DNA from: Neocallimastix lanati (nom. inval.)
Taxonomy: Eukaryota > Neocallimastigomycota > Neocallimastigomycetes > Neocallimastigales > Neocallimastigaceae
DNA length: 64,000 nt
NCBI GenBank assembly: GCA_016946835.1
Contig: JACVTC010000028.1
Location: 351,501 to 415,500 of the forward strand
Direction of reading: 5' to 3'
Made by a program: the position numbers and the translations under genes. The notes below the pieces were generated by a model. The model was not told the origin of the DNA and ran no database searches. It saw only the letters and a program-made list of their open reading frames with translations. This document shows positions 27,833 to 45,596 of the stretch, piece after piece (the stretch's first letter is position 1; each line of letters begins with the position of its first letter).

Positions 27833-27837
<5 letters not shown>
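17524..27837 (+). CDS. Giant 2267-residue uncharacterised protein, 15 exons, planctomycete-like
   Basis: I joined 15 exons: 17524-17817, 18023-18714, 19244-19325, 19529-19673, 19867-20206, 20338-20434, 20744-21230, 21363-21465, 21615-21809, 22394-22591, 22698-23419, 23771-25296, 25442-25595, 25740-26363 and 26693-27837. Every junction is GT-AG, phases match, and the total (6804 nt) is divisible by three with no internal stop. I see no signal peptide or membrane span. The N-terminal 500 residues look alpha-helical. The middle has beta-rich repeats with phrases such as ANKDGEFIIPYGN and NLIPDKDGIINI, like carboxypeptidase-regulatory or macroglobulin MG-type domains. An acidic S/D/E run (about 1390-1470) follows. 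The C-terminal 380 residues contain VSYYPIDFEMQF and WKDGYTDLLGRFDYIKVSS. From memory these resemble large hypothetical proteins of planctomycetes and some protists, annotated alpha-2-macroglobulin-like. No thioester motif is visible. Function is unknown. Confidence 0.85.
18815..19150 (+). repeat. Compound AAAAT satellite inside intron 2 of the giant gene
   Basis: Six units of about 50 bp lie here, each a short (TAAAA)n run plus the core ATAGTAGAATATGAATAT, AAAGTACAGATTGAA. They are nearly identical to each other; two carry GAAAAATGA in place of GAATATGA. The core is the same as at 4.07-4.87 kb (opposite strand) and 52.4-53.3 kb. The array lies wholly within a spliced intron (18715-19243). 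Confidence 0.92.
22196..22379 (+). repeat. (AAT)n/(AATTAATAAT) microsatellite in intron 9 of the giant gene
   Basis: AAT triplets are interrupted regularly by AATTAATAAT, giving a higher-order pattern of about 13-19 bp. It ends only 14 bp before the acceptor of exon 10. Confidence 0.85.
26440..26640 (+). repeat. (ATAATAATAC)n microsatellite in intron 14 of the giant gene
   Basis: An array of AATAATACATAATAATAC units lies in the last intron (26364-26692). The open minus-strand frame across it is a repeat translation, not a gene. Confidence 0.85.
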
Positions 27838-27885
<48 letters not shown>

Positions 27886-28191
27886 TAAAAATTAAATAAA
27901 TATTTATTAAATTAATTTGATTGTACAAATTTTCTGTTTGAATCTTTATTTATTTATCTATTTTTTTTTATTTAAATATGCCTCTATTAATTATATAATA
28001 AAAATATAATAAAAATAAAATAAATATATATTTAAATGAAATATAATATATGATCTAATCATTTATTTTGCTTAAATATAAAATATATAATATTATGAAG
28101 ATATAATTAATAGATTATATTTAATTAATAGATATTATTATATACATATATTATTATTATTATTTAAAAAAAAAAATTTTTTTAAGTAAAT
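27838..28191. other. Short convergent intergenic region
   Basis: This is the gap between the 3' ends of the giant gene (plus) and the first ankyrin gene (minus). It opens with an A-run of about 40 that starts immediately after the TAA stop. No gene is seen; it presumably contains both 3' UTRs. Confidence 0.6.
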
Positions 28192-31100
28192 TTATAATAG
28201 TCGTTTCTTTTTTATTATTTTTTCATCTTTATCAAATAATGAATGATCTTTATTTACATTTTTAAAGGTAGTACCATGAAGTTGTAATGAATAATGTGTT
28301 TCATTCTTGTCCTCCATTTTAAAACCATATTTTTTGAGCTTATCTATAAAAAGAGAGTCATTGTTCTTAATAAGATAATCCAATGAACTTAATGAAATTT
28401 CATGAAATTTAAAGTCCTTTTCATATAAATAATCTAGTAATTCTATACTTCTATTCATGACAATATAATCTATGAGAGATTTACCTTCACCATTTTTTAG
28501 GTTAATGTTGACTCCATAATCTATTAATAATTTAATAATTTCTATATTCATTTGTTTAAGGGCTTCTGTCAATAAATTACTTCCATTTTTATAATTACGA
28601 TTTATAATGAGTTTATTTTCCTCTTGGTTGTACTGATTTCCATATTTAATTATGAGTTCAACGATATCTCTGTTGTTTTCTTTTATTGCCTTTAAAAGAT
28701 GCAGACTTATATTATCCATTTTTTCATTGTTGTAAATATTAATTTTATGGTCATCTGAATAATCAAGTAATAATTTAACTATAGTATTATTATTTTTCGA
28801 AATTGCTTCCAAAAGTAAATATCTTTCTTTAGATTTTTTGCCATTAATTATTAATGTAATATGATGATGATTGGCATATTTTATTAAGAGACTAATCATT
28901 CTAGGATTATTATAATAAATGGCAATAAGAATTAAATAATGGATAATTTGATGTTTCTTTTTACTGAATCCATAATTCTTTGTATGAAAGTTGCGTTTAA
29001 ATTTTAAAAACTTTGGATTTGTAGTTTTAATATCCAGATGATATAAAATAGAATTGAGGTTATCTTCTTTTTCGCTAACTTCTAAATCAATATGATGGTC
29101 ATTCGCATAGTCAATGATTGATTCTACAATATCATCATTATTTTCAGAAACTGCTTTAATAAGAGGATAGACTGAGTTATAATCCATTTCTTTAATATTT
29201 AAATGAATATTATGATCATTCGCATAATTTATTAATAATTTTACAATTTCTGTATTATTTTGATAAACTGCTTCAAGGAAAGGATAAATCCTATCATCAT
29301 CTTTTTCATTGATTTCCAGATTAATTTCATGACCATTTGCGTAATTAATTAAAAGTTTAACTATTTCTGTATTGTTTTGATAGACTGCTTTAAGAAATGG
29401 ATACATTTTATCTTCATCTTTTTCATTGATTTCCAAAAGGATTCGATGACTATTGACATACTTTATTAGGAGTTTAACAATTTTAGGATTATTCTGATAA
29501 ATAGCTTCTAAAAGCGGATAAACCATTCTATCATCTTTATCATTTACTTTGAAATCTATGTGATTATTATTGGCATAATTAATTAGTAGTTGAACAACCT
29601 TAGAATTATTTAAATGGGTTGCTATCAATAATAGATTTCTTCCGTATTTATCCTTTTCATTAATATTGACATTAAAATTATTTTTTATATAATAATTTAA
29701 CAACAGTTTGACTATTTCAATATTATTCTTATATATAGCTTCAATTAAAAGGTGACTTGTATTATTTTTATTTTCATTAATTAACAAATTAATTTTATGC
29801 AGAGTAGCATAGTTAATAATAAATTTAACTACATTCGTATTATTACGATAAATCGCCAATTGAAGAGGATAATTTCCATCAATACTTTTTTCATTAATTT
29901 CTAAAATAATTTCATTTTCTTCACAATAGTCTATAATGGCATTTATAATATTATCATTATTTTGGTAAACGGATGCTAAAAATGGATTAACACCATTTAT
30001 GTCTTTTTCATTAATTTTCAAATTAATTTTATGCTTGGAACAATAGTTTAGAATGGATTCTAATATAATAATATTATTTTGCTTTATAGCATCTAAAATT
30101 GGAAAAGCCCCCCATTTATCTTTAGCATTAATATCAATATTAGGTTTTTTTAATAAATATTTTATTAAATATGGACTATTATTAATGGTTAATAATAGTA
30201 GAGAACTTCCATTATCATTTTTCACATTGATATCAGCCCCATGCTTTAATAAATAATTAAATGTTTTAATATTACCGGGATTTAGTGAGGTAATAATAGG
30301 GTATTTTCCCGCTATATCCTTAGTATTTATATCTTTTGGAGTCAACTTATAATCATCACTTTTAATCAAATATTTTATAAAATTAGAATTATTCATTCTT
30401 ATCATTATATTTAATATATAATTTAAATAACGAATATCATAATTTCGATGAGAAAAGGTCGATAGATTTTTGGTTAATTTATTATCTGTTTTCCATGATT
30501 CATTTAAAAGTGTTTTTATAAGTAATTTTGTAATTTTTTTGGATTTATTCACGGCTTTAGGAATTACATTATCTATAGCTTCTGAAAGTGTCAATTTTAA
30601 TATGATTTCTTTAGTAAAATATTCATACTTATAATAAAATGGTTTATAATTTAGTACTTTTTGTACAAAATTATAGTTTCGAGTTTGAATAGATTTTTCC
30701 AGTATTTTATACTTTACAATCCTATCGAGAATTTCACTTTCTTTACTGTTGTCATATTCAAGTAAAATTTTCAATGCTTCAATATTACTGTGGAAAAAAG
30801 CCTGACTATACATTTCTTCTTTAATTGGAATGTCCCTTTTTACTGAACAGAGGGTGTATTTTAATTGTCTATCAGATAGTCGGATTTTATTTTTATAAAT
30901 ACCAATGAGAAATGTATTTAAAATAGAACTTGTACTTATATTTTTATAAAAATTAATAATAATTCTTAATACATCATTTTGTTTTTTTTCAATTAACTTA
31001 AATATTAAGTTAATGGTAATATTTTTTCTATTAAATTTATTTAGAATATATTTTAAATTAATGTCAGTAATTAGGAGATTATATTCCAAAAGATATTCAA

Positions 31101-31437
31101 TAACATTTTGATTATTTATCTTATAATTAATATCAGCATTATATTTTAAAAGTAAATTTGAAAGTCTAAAATTATTATTAGCAATTGCAATAAATAAAGG
31201 GACTTTATTTATATTATCGAATGGAATGTAAAAATTTAAATTCTTTAATTGTCCTAGTTTAATAATATATTCGATAATGTTGTTTGAAACATTATTTTCG
31301 ATGGAATAGAGTAATAATTCGTTATAACTGTTAAACCTTTCATATTTTATATTTTTTTCAAAATAATTTTTTAATTCAAAAATATTACTTTTTTTAATAA
31401 GTTCCTTTAATTCATTTTGTTTATCTTCTAAGTTCAT
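28192..31437 (-). CDS. Ankyrin-repeat protein, 1081 residues
   Basis: Single-exon minus-strand gene. After a helical N-terminus come canonical ankyrin units (KVPLFIAIANNNFRLSNLLL, DINYKINN). From about residue 380 to 1010 there is a long tandem array of extended units of about 38 residues. Their pattern is INEKD, YPFLEAVYQNNTEIVKLLI, NYANDHNIxLxI. The extra ANDHNI-type segment makes each unit about five residues longer than the standard 33. Neighbouring units around 29200-29500 are almost identical, so the array grew recently by internal duplication. Ankyrin arrays bind proteins; no catalytic or membrane domain is seen. The C-terminal 70 residues are not ankyrin. Its N-terminal half parallels the next gene (32064-34808) closely, so the two are tandem duplicates. 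The partner and role are unknown. Confidence 0.88.
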   Translation of the reverse strand: MNLEDKQNELKELIKKSNIFELKNYFEKNIKYERFNSYNELLLYSIENNVSNNIIEYIIKLGQLKNLNFYIPFDNINKVPLFIAIANNNFRLSNLLLKYNADINYKINNQNVIEYLLEYNLLITDINLKYILNKFNRKNITINLIFKLIEKKQNDVLRIIINFYKNISTSSILNTFLIGIYKNKIRLSDRQLKYTLCSVKRDIPIKEEMYSQAFFHSNIEALKILLEYDNSKESEILDRIVKYKILEKSIQTRNYNFVQKVLNYKPFYYKYEYFTKEIILKLTLSEAIDNVIPKAVNKSKKITKLLIKTLLNESWKTDNKLTKNLSTFSHRNYDIRYLNYILNIMIRMNNSNFIKYLIKSDDYKLTPKDINTKDIAGKYPIITSLNPGNIKTFNYLLKHGADINVKNDNGSSLLLLTINNSPYLIKYLLKKPNIDINAKDKWGAFPILDAIKQNNIIILESILNYCSKHKINLKINEKDINGVNPFLASVYQNNDNIINAIIDYCEENEIILEINEKSIDGNYPLQLAIYRNNTNVVKFIINYATLHKINLLINENKNNTSHLLIEAIYKNNIEIVKLLLNYYIKNNFNVNINEKDKYGRNLLLIATHLNNSKVVQLLINYANNNHIDFKVNDKDDRMVYPLLEAIYQNNPKIVKLLIKYVNSHRILLEINEKDEDKMYPFLKAVYQNNTEIVKLLINYANGHEINLEINEKDDDRIYPFLEAVYQNNTEIVKLLINYANDHNIHLNIKEMDYNSVYPLIKAVSENNDDIVESIIDYANDHHIDLEVSEKEDNLNSILYHLDIKTTNPKFLKFKRNFHTKNYGFSKKKHQIIHYLILIAIYYNNPRMISLLIKYANHHHITLIINGKKSKERYLLLEAISKNNNTIVKLLLDYSDDHKINIYNNEKMDNISLHLLKAIKENNRDIVELIIKYGNQYNQEENKLIINRNYKNGSNLLTEALKQMNIEIIKLLIDYGVNINLKNGEGKSLIDYIVMNRSIELLDYLYEKDFKFHEISLSSLDYLIKNNDSLFIDKLKKYGFKMEDKNETHYSLQLHGTTFKNVNKDHSLFDKDEKIIKKKRLL

Positions 31438-32063
31438 TTTAATTATAATTTCAATTTATAAGGTAAATTTACTTTATTACCATATGGAATTATTAATTAT
31501 TAATTATTAGTTTTATTATTATTATTATTATTATCTTTTTTATCAATATAGTTATATTAGTTATTATTTATATTATACTTTTTTTCTTTTAACTCAAAAC
31601 ATTACATATTATTATTATTATTATTTTTTTTTTTTATTAATTTATAACTATTTATCAAAAAATAATAAGGTAAGAAGTATAATAAAAACAAAAATAAAGA
31701 AATTAAAACATATTTTATTTTAATAATTTATAATAATTCTAATATAGTTAAAAATTCAAATTTTTATAATATTAAAATTTAACTTTAATTTATTTTCATA
31801 ATAATATTATATAATTTTTTTTAATTTAAATTTTTAATTTTAAATTATATAATATATATATAATATAATATATATTTATTATATATATATTTTTTATATA
31901 TAAGATATAAATTGTTTTTTTTTTAATAAATTTTTTTTTTATACAGGTAGTACAAAATATATAACATAAATAACATAAAGATATATATAAATATATATTT
32001 ATATATATCTTAATGTTATTATGTATATTGCTAAATATATATATATAATATAATATTATATAA
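31438..32063. other. Intergenic region between the two ankyrin genes
   Basis: No gene is seen. It should contain the promoter of the 28192-31437 gene and the 3' end of the upstream paralogue. It holds ATT microsatellite blocks (31513-31535, 31610-31625) and a (TA)-rich palindromic stretch near 31846-31905. Confidence 0.55.
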
Positions 32064-34808
32064 TTAAAAATATCTTCTTCTTTTCTTATCTTGATATCTT
32101 TTTATAATAATATTATGCTCACTAGCATAATTTATTAATGACTTTGCAATTTCTTTGTTACCACTTTCAATAGCACTGGAAAGAGGGAATGAACCATACT
32201 CTGTTTCTTGATTTATATCAAGATAAATATGATGAATGTTACAATAGTCAATTAAAATCTTTACAATATCTGAATTACCTCTATAAATAGCCATGATAAG
32301 TGGATAAACACCATAAATATTTTTCTCATTAATATTTAAAATAATGTTATGATTATTTGAATAGTCAATTAATAATTTTACCATATCAACATTATCTTTA
32401 ATTATAGCTTCTAATAGTATACAATTTCCTTTTTCATCTTTTTCATTAATATCAAAGATGATATTATGTTTTTTTCCATAATTTAATAGTAATTTAATAA
32501 TTTCAATATTATCTTGAATGATGGCTAAATAAAGAGGAGATACCTCATTTATATCTTTATATTTATATTCAATATTTAAGTTTAGGTTATTATGATTTGC
32601 ATAATTAATTAATAATTCAACGGCATTAATATTATCTTTTCCAACAGCGGCAAGAAGTGGAAAACATCCTTTATCGTTTTTATCATTAATAGTTATAATA
32701 ATATTATTTTCATTACAATATTTTATCAATAAATTTACAATATCAATATTATTATTTTGAATAGCCTCTAAAATAGGATAATTTTCATTATAATCTTTTT
32801 TATTAACATCAATTAAGATATGATGATTTGTTCCGTAACCAATTAATAAATTTACAATGGAGATATCATTTTGATATATAGCAGCTAATAATGGATAGAC
32901 TCCTTTAGAATTTTTTTCATTGATGTTTAAATTAATGTTATTTTTATTACAATAATTAATTAATAATTGAACCAATTCAATATTATCTTGTTGAATGGCT
33001 TCTAATAGTGGATAATTTTTATTTGAACCATTTTCATTAATATTTAATAAAATATTATTATTTTGCCCATAATAAATTAATAATTGTGTTAATTCAACAT
33101 TATTTTGTTGAATGGCTTTCAAAAGCGGATAGTTTTTATGGATATCTTTCTCATTAGTTTTTAATGTAATATGATTTCTATTACAATATTCAATTAATAA
33201 TTTTACAATTTCACCATTATTTCGTTGAACAGCTTTTAAAAGTGGATAGTTTTTATTGTTATCTTTTTCATTGATATTAAGAAGTATATGATTATGATCA
33301 CAATAGTTTATTAATAATTTTACTATTTCTATGCTATTTTGTTCAATTGCTTCTAATATTGGATAATTATTATGATCATTTTTCTCATTTATATTGACGA
33401 TAATATTATTCTTTTCACAATAATTTAGTAACCGCATAACCAATTGAGTATTATTTTTTAAAATTGAATTCAATAGAGAAGAATTTCCCCATTTATCTTT
33501 TTCATTAATATTGATATTTGGTTGTTTTAATAAATAATCGATAAAATATGCTTCACCGTTAATGGCTAATGATAGTAGTGAGCAATCATCATTATTTTTA
33601 GTATTAACATCAGCACCAAAATCTAGTAAGTATTTAAAAATTTCAATATTACCATTAGTTAATGCAGTCACTATAGGATATTCTTTATTTGTATCCCTAG
33701 TATTAATATCACTTTTTGTCAACTTAAATTCTTCACTATTTGTTAAATATTTAACAAAGTATAAACTATCCAACTTTATTACAATATTTAATATATAAAC
33801 TAAATATTTAACATTATAATTAAGAGTGGTAATATTTTCTGATGACTTATTTTTTGATTCTTCTAAAAATATTTTTATAAATAATTTGGTTATTTCCTTT
33901 GGTCCATGAATAACCCTAGGTATAAAATTATCAATTATTTCATAAAGAGATAATTTTTTTCTTTTAAAATTATTATATTTATAATAAAATGTTTTAAATT
34001 GTAAAATTTTTTTTATAAAATCATAATTTTCAATTTGAATAGACTTATCTAATATATCATATTTCATAATACGAATGAACAGCTTATTATTTTCACTATT
34101 ATCATTTTCAAATAAAATTCTTATTGCTTCATTGTTATTGTAAAAGAGAGATTGATTATACATAGTATCGTCAATTACTATTTCTCTTTCCAATTCACAA
34201 ATTTTATTTTTTAATTCTCTTCTTGAAAAAGGTACTCTGTTTTTGTACATTTTAATTAGAAAAATATTTAAAATATCTTTGACATCCATTCTTTTATAAA
34301 AACTTATAATTATTTTAAGTATATCATTGTATCCTGCCTTTATTAATTTGAATATTAATTCATTGGTAACATTGCTTCTTTTAAAATTGTTATTCAAAAT
34401 ATATTTTATATTCGTGGAATTAATTTTTTGTTCTTGGCTTTCAATTAAGTAGGTGATAATATTATAATCATTTGTGGTATAATTAATGTTCGCAGTATAT
34501 CTTATTAGTAAATCTGACAATTTAAAGTTATTATTAGCAACTGCTATAAAAAGAGGTACTTTTATTACATTATTATTAGTTTGATAATAATTAATATAAA
34601 AATTTAAATTATTTTTTTGTCGTTGTTTAATAATAAATTCAATAATTTCAAGGGAGGCATTATTTTCAATAGAATCTATTAAAATTTCATTATAATTATT
34701 ACAATTTTCGGGTAATATGTTTTCTTCCTTAATAAAATTTTCTAATTCCTTAATATTACCTTTTTGAATTAATTCTTTTATTCTACTTTTTGTATCTTTA
34801 ATTTCCAT
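32064..34808 (-). CDS. Ankyrin-repeat protein, 914 residues, paralogue of its neighbour
   Basis: Single-exon minus-strand gene with the same plan as the downstream gene. The N-terminus is helical (compare IEFIIKQRQKNNLNFYI here with IEYIIKLGQLKNLNFYI there), then KVPLFIAVANNNFKLSDLL, then a middle part of unclear fold. From about residue 395 a run of about 13 extended ankyrin units of 38 residues follows (INEKDNNKNYPLLKAVQ, NNGEIVKLLIEYCN, NHI). The conserved TPLH-equivalent is YPLL. It ends in a basic tail (RYQDKKRRRYF). The role is likely as an intracellular protein-binding scaffold. No signal peptide is seen. The ATG at 34808 is preceded by a T-rich leader and, 350-470 bp further up, by two CACGTG sites. 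Confidence 0.88.
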   Translation of the reverse strand: MEIKDTKSRIKELIQKGNIKELENFIKEENILPENCNNYNEILIDSIENNASLEIIEFIIKQRQKNNLNFYINYYQTNNNVIKVPLFIAVANNNFKLSDLLIRYTANINYTTNDYNIITYLIESQEQKINSTNIKYILNNNFKRSNVTNELIFKLIKAGYNDILKIIISFYKRMDVKDILNIFLIKMYKNRVPFSRRELKNKICELEREIVIDDTMYNQSLFYNNNEAIRILFENDNSENNKLFIRIMKYDILDKSIQIENYDFIKKILQFKTFYYKYNNFKRKKLSLYEIIDNFIPRVIHGPKEITKLFIKIFLEESKNKSSENITTLNYNVKYLVYILNIVIKLDSLYFVKYLTNSEEFKLTKSDINTRDTNKEYPIVTALTNGNIEIFKYLLDFGADVNTKNNDDCSLLSLAINGEAYFIDYLLKQPNININEKDKWGNSSLLNSILKNNTQLVMRLLNYCEKNNIIVNINEKNDHNNYPILEAIEQNSIEIVKLLINYCDHNHILLNINEKDNNKNYPLLKAVQRNNGEIVKLLIEYCNRNHITLKTNEKDIHKNYPLLKAIQQNNVELTQLLIYYGQNNNILLNINENGSNKNYPLLEAIQQDNIELVQLLINYCNKNNINLNINEKNSKGVYPLLAAIYQNDISIVNLLIGYGTNHHILIDVNKKDYNENYPILEAIQNNNIDIVNLLIKYCNENNIIITINDKNDKGCFPLLAAVGKDNINAVELLINYANHNNLNLNIEYKYKDINEVSPLYLAIIQDNIEIIKLLLNYGKKHNIIFDINEKDEKGNCILLEAIIKDNVDMVKLLIDYSNNHNIILNINEKNIYGVYPLIMAIYRGNSDIVKILIDYCNIHHIYLDINQETEYGSFPLSSAIESGNKEIAKSLINYASEHNIIIKRYQDKKRRRYF

Positions 34809-34965
34809 TTTCTTACTTTTATTTCTATTTTATATTATGTCAATTATTTTTTTTTTTTAAAATATAAATTCCAATATATTTAATTTTTAATTTTTTTTAA
34901 TATAAATTTCTATAATTAAATAAATATTTCTCTTTTTTTTTTTTTTTTAAATTGTAATATCTTTA

Positions 34966-35005
<40 letters not shown>

Positions 35006-35154
35006 TTTTCACTATTTTCTACTTTTTCATTTTATTTAATGTGATAAGGATAAAAATATAAATAAAAAAGAAAAGGATAATTTTTAACATAATTAAATTA
35101 TTTTTTTAATAACCAGAATAAATTGAAACCTACATAAAATTTTAAATAAGATAA

Positions 35155-35280
35155 CATCACGTGTTTAATTTAATTTAAACATAAAAAGAGATTTTATTAA
35201 TTTTTTATTATTTATTTCTTTTTTTTTTTATTTTAAATAATTAATATATTATACATAAAAAAACGATATCACGTGGTTAA
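35155..35280. promoter_or_regulatory. Pair of E-box-type CACGTG sites upstream of the ankyrin gene
   Basis: ATCACGTG occurs twice 112 bp apart, with CACGTG at 35158-35163 and 35270-35275, in similar contexts (ATCACGTGTTTAA and ATCACGTGGTTAA). In DNA this poor in G and C, two such 8-mers in one 950-bp intergenic region are unlikely by chance. CACGTG is the palindromic target of fungal bHLH factors of the Cbf1/Pho4/SREBP kind. The nearest start downstream is the minus-strand ankyrin gene at 34808. The other flank is the 3' end of the PKS-like gene. Confidence 0.5.
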
Positions 35281-35612
35281 TAAAACAGTTTTTTAATAAA
35301 TAAATAAATAAATTTAAAAAAAATTTATTAATACAATTATATTTTAATTTTAAAATAAAAAAATATAACATAATATAAATTAAATTTATTGTTTAAACTA
35401 TGGTAATTTTTTTTTTATTTTTTAAATTAATATTTATATTATAAAATGTAGTGCTTTAATAATAATCATAATTAATTTAATATTTTTATATAGATAGATA
35501 TTATTAATCTTTTCATTTTGTTCTGTATTTATTTTTCTATTAATGTATATATATAAAATAAATGATATAATTATAATAAATATATTTTACATAATAATAT
35601 TTAAAAATAAAT

Positions 35613-35657
<45 letters not shown>

Positions 35658-35762
35658 TTCGAAAATATTTGCATTTAATTGATAATATATATTATATATA
35701 TATATATATATATATTACTTTGGGGATACATGAAACTATTTTATAAATAAATTCATTTAAAA

Positions 35763-43969
<8,207 letters not shown>

Positions 43970-44230
43970 GCAATAGTTTCTAACTTTTCCTATTCATCGA
44001 TGATAACACTACTTCCATTATTGCGAGTAATAATTTCAGTATTAGTGTTATCAACCGAATCTGTAATCAGATCTTTCACCAGGAGGTGAAAATCCATGCA
44101 TTATCATTTCGACGTTGAAGCTTTTAGCAATTGTAGATTCAATAGATTCAACGGAATACCTTTTCATCATCAATCTAAAAGATTGACAAGAAGGATTGAA
44201 ATTTTTTGAAATATTAGATATTAATTATCA
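43970..44230 (-). pseudogene. Host-gene remnant with an IIDE-EKLE motif
   Basis: Two minus-strand segments with protein-like composition abut but lie in different frames. The first (about 44200-44060) reads YSVESIESTIAKSFNVE and then MHGFSPPGE. The second (about 44075-43975) reads DLITDSVDNTNTEIITRN, then SSVIIDE, a TAG stop, and EKLETIAS. GC content is well above the flanks. The end resembles a fragment at the right edge of the window (GGIIDEWKELEALSS, about 63830-63890), so both come from one protein family that I cannot name. The frame change near 44070 and the in-frame stop at 43998 or so mark it as broken. Confidence 0.5.
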
Positions 44231-45132
44231 TCAAATCATCAAATCATCAATCATCTCAATATAAATATATATATATATATATATTTAAATACTTTATATA
44301 ATTATGTTATTTTTATATTAATCATAACTGTTTTCCTCAAAAAAAATAAATATATATAATAAAATAAAAAACAAAAGAAATAACATCTGTAAAGTAAATA
44401 GTATACTGAACGCACTTTCTAATCAAGAGAAATATTATTATCAGGAGATTCAATTTCTATAATTTTTTTTTTTTTTTTTTTTTTTAACGGCAGCAAACTT
44501 GTTTTATCTTTATTAATTAAATATATGATAAAATACATGTAATAAAAAGAAAAAAAAGATAAAAAATAAAACACAAAATAAAAAAAATAATGGTATAATA
44601 TATTCTAGTTTCATTTAATTAATATTTGTAAGACTTCACAAGGGCATTATTATACTGTAGTATAATAATTAATTTTGACTTCGCAATGTTAATCATAATT
44701 TTAAGATACAAAATTATGATCTTCATTGGTTGCGTCAATTTCTATAAATTCATTGTGAAAAGATCTATTATTAATAATAATATTAGATTAATACAAAGTA
44801 CTATTAATAATACAAAGACTGAATATATTTAACTTTTTTTGTACTGTTTTGCTTTATTTTATTTTATTTTATTTTTTTTTTTTTAATTTTTAATTTTTAT
44901 TTTTTTTTTAATTTTTTTTTTTTTTTTTTTAATATTACATTATATAATTATTATATAAATTGGTCGAGACAAATATATATTTATATATGTATATATATAT
45001 AAAATGTCATTAGTTTTAGTTTTACAATAATAATTCTCTTTAATGAATAATTTTCAAAATTTAATTGTCTTTTTTGTTAAAAAAAAAATATATAAAATAT
45101 AGGAAAAAATAAAAATAAAAAATTAATTACAA

Positions 45133-45179
<47 letters not shown>

Positions 45180-45596
45180 AAATAAAAATAAAAAATTAAA
45201 AATAAAAATAAAAATTAAAAATAAAGTTTAAATAAAATAATAATAATAATAAATATGGAACATTAAATTATATGCTTTATTATTATTTTTTGCTTTATTT
45301 TTTTATTTTTATTTTATTTTTATTTCTTTGTTTATTTTTTTTTATTTTTTTATTGTTTTATTTTATTTTTATTTTATTTTTATTTCATATTTTATTCTTT
45401 GTTTTTATTTTATTTTTATTTCTTTGTTGATTTTCTAATTTTTTTAACATTTGAAAATATGTTATTAAATAAAACTATATACCGTGATTTCAATAAGATA
45501 AAATAAAAGGGAGAAAAAAAATATCTTTTTTTCTAATACGAAATAGATTAATATATTTAATTTTTTATTGCGAAAACTTTTGTGAAACTGAACAAC
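44231..45596. other. Non-coding AT-rich region
   Basis: No gene is seen apart from the hairpins noted at 44646-44720. A short coding-like scrap with higher GC lies near 44725-44770. Long A- and T-runs (45133-45176, 44873-44932) and ATTTT-type repeats (45300-45420) follow, ending at the stop of the Cys-rich protein gene. Confidence 0.55.
44646..44720. other. Two adjacent perfect hairpins
   Basis: 44646-44669 is a perfect 24-base palindrome (ATTATTATACT, GT centre, AGTATAATAAT). 44692-44720 has an exact 11-bp stem (ATCATAATTTT / AAAATTATGAT) around a 7-base loop. Both are in non-coding DNA downstream of the remnant at 44.0-44.2 kb. They may be transcript ends or cruciform-forming spacers. Confidence 0.6.

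Noticed and set aside
17524-27837. Reading the exons of the giant gene as a row of separate small genes
   Set aside because: Every gap has GT-AG sites with matching phase, and the joined frame is an exact multiple of three without stops.
28192-34808. Plus-strand ORFs (30053-30256, 33562-33798)
   Set aside because: Antisense shadows of ankyrin arrays.
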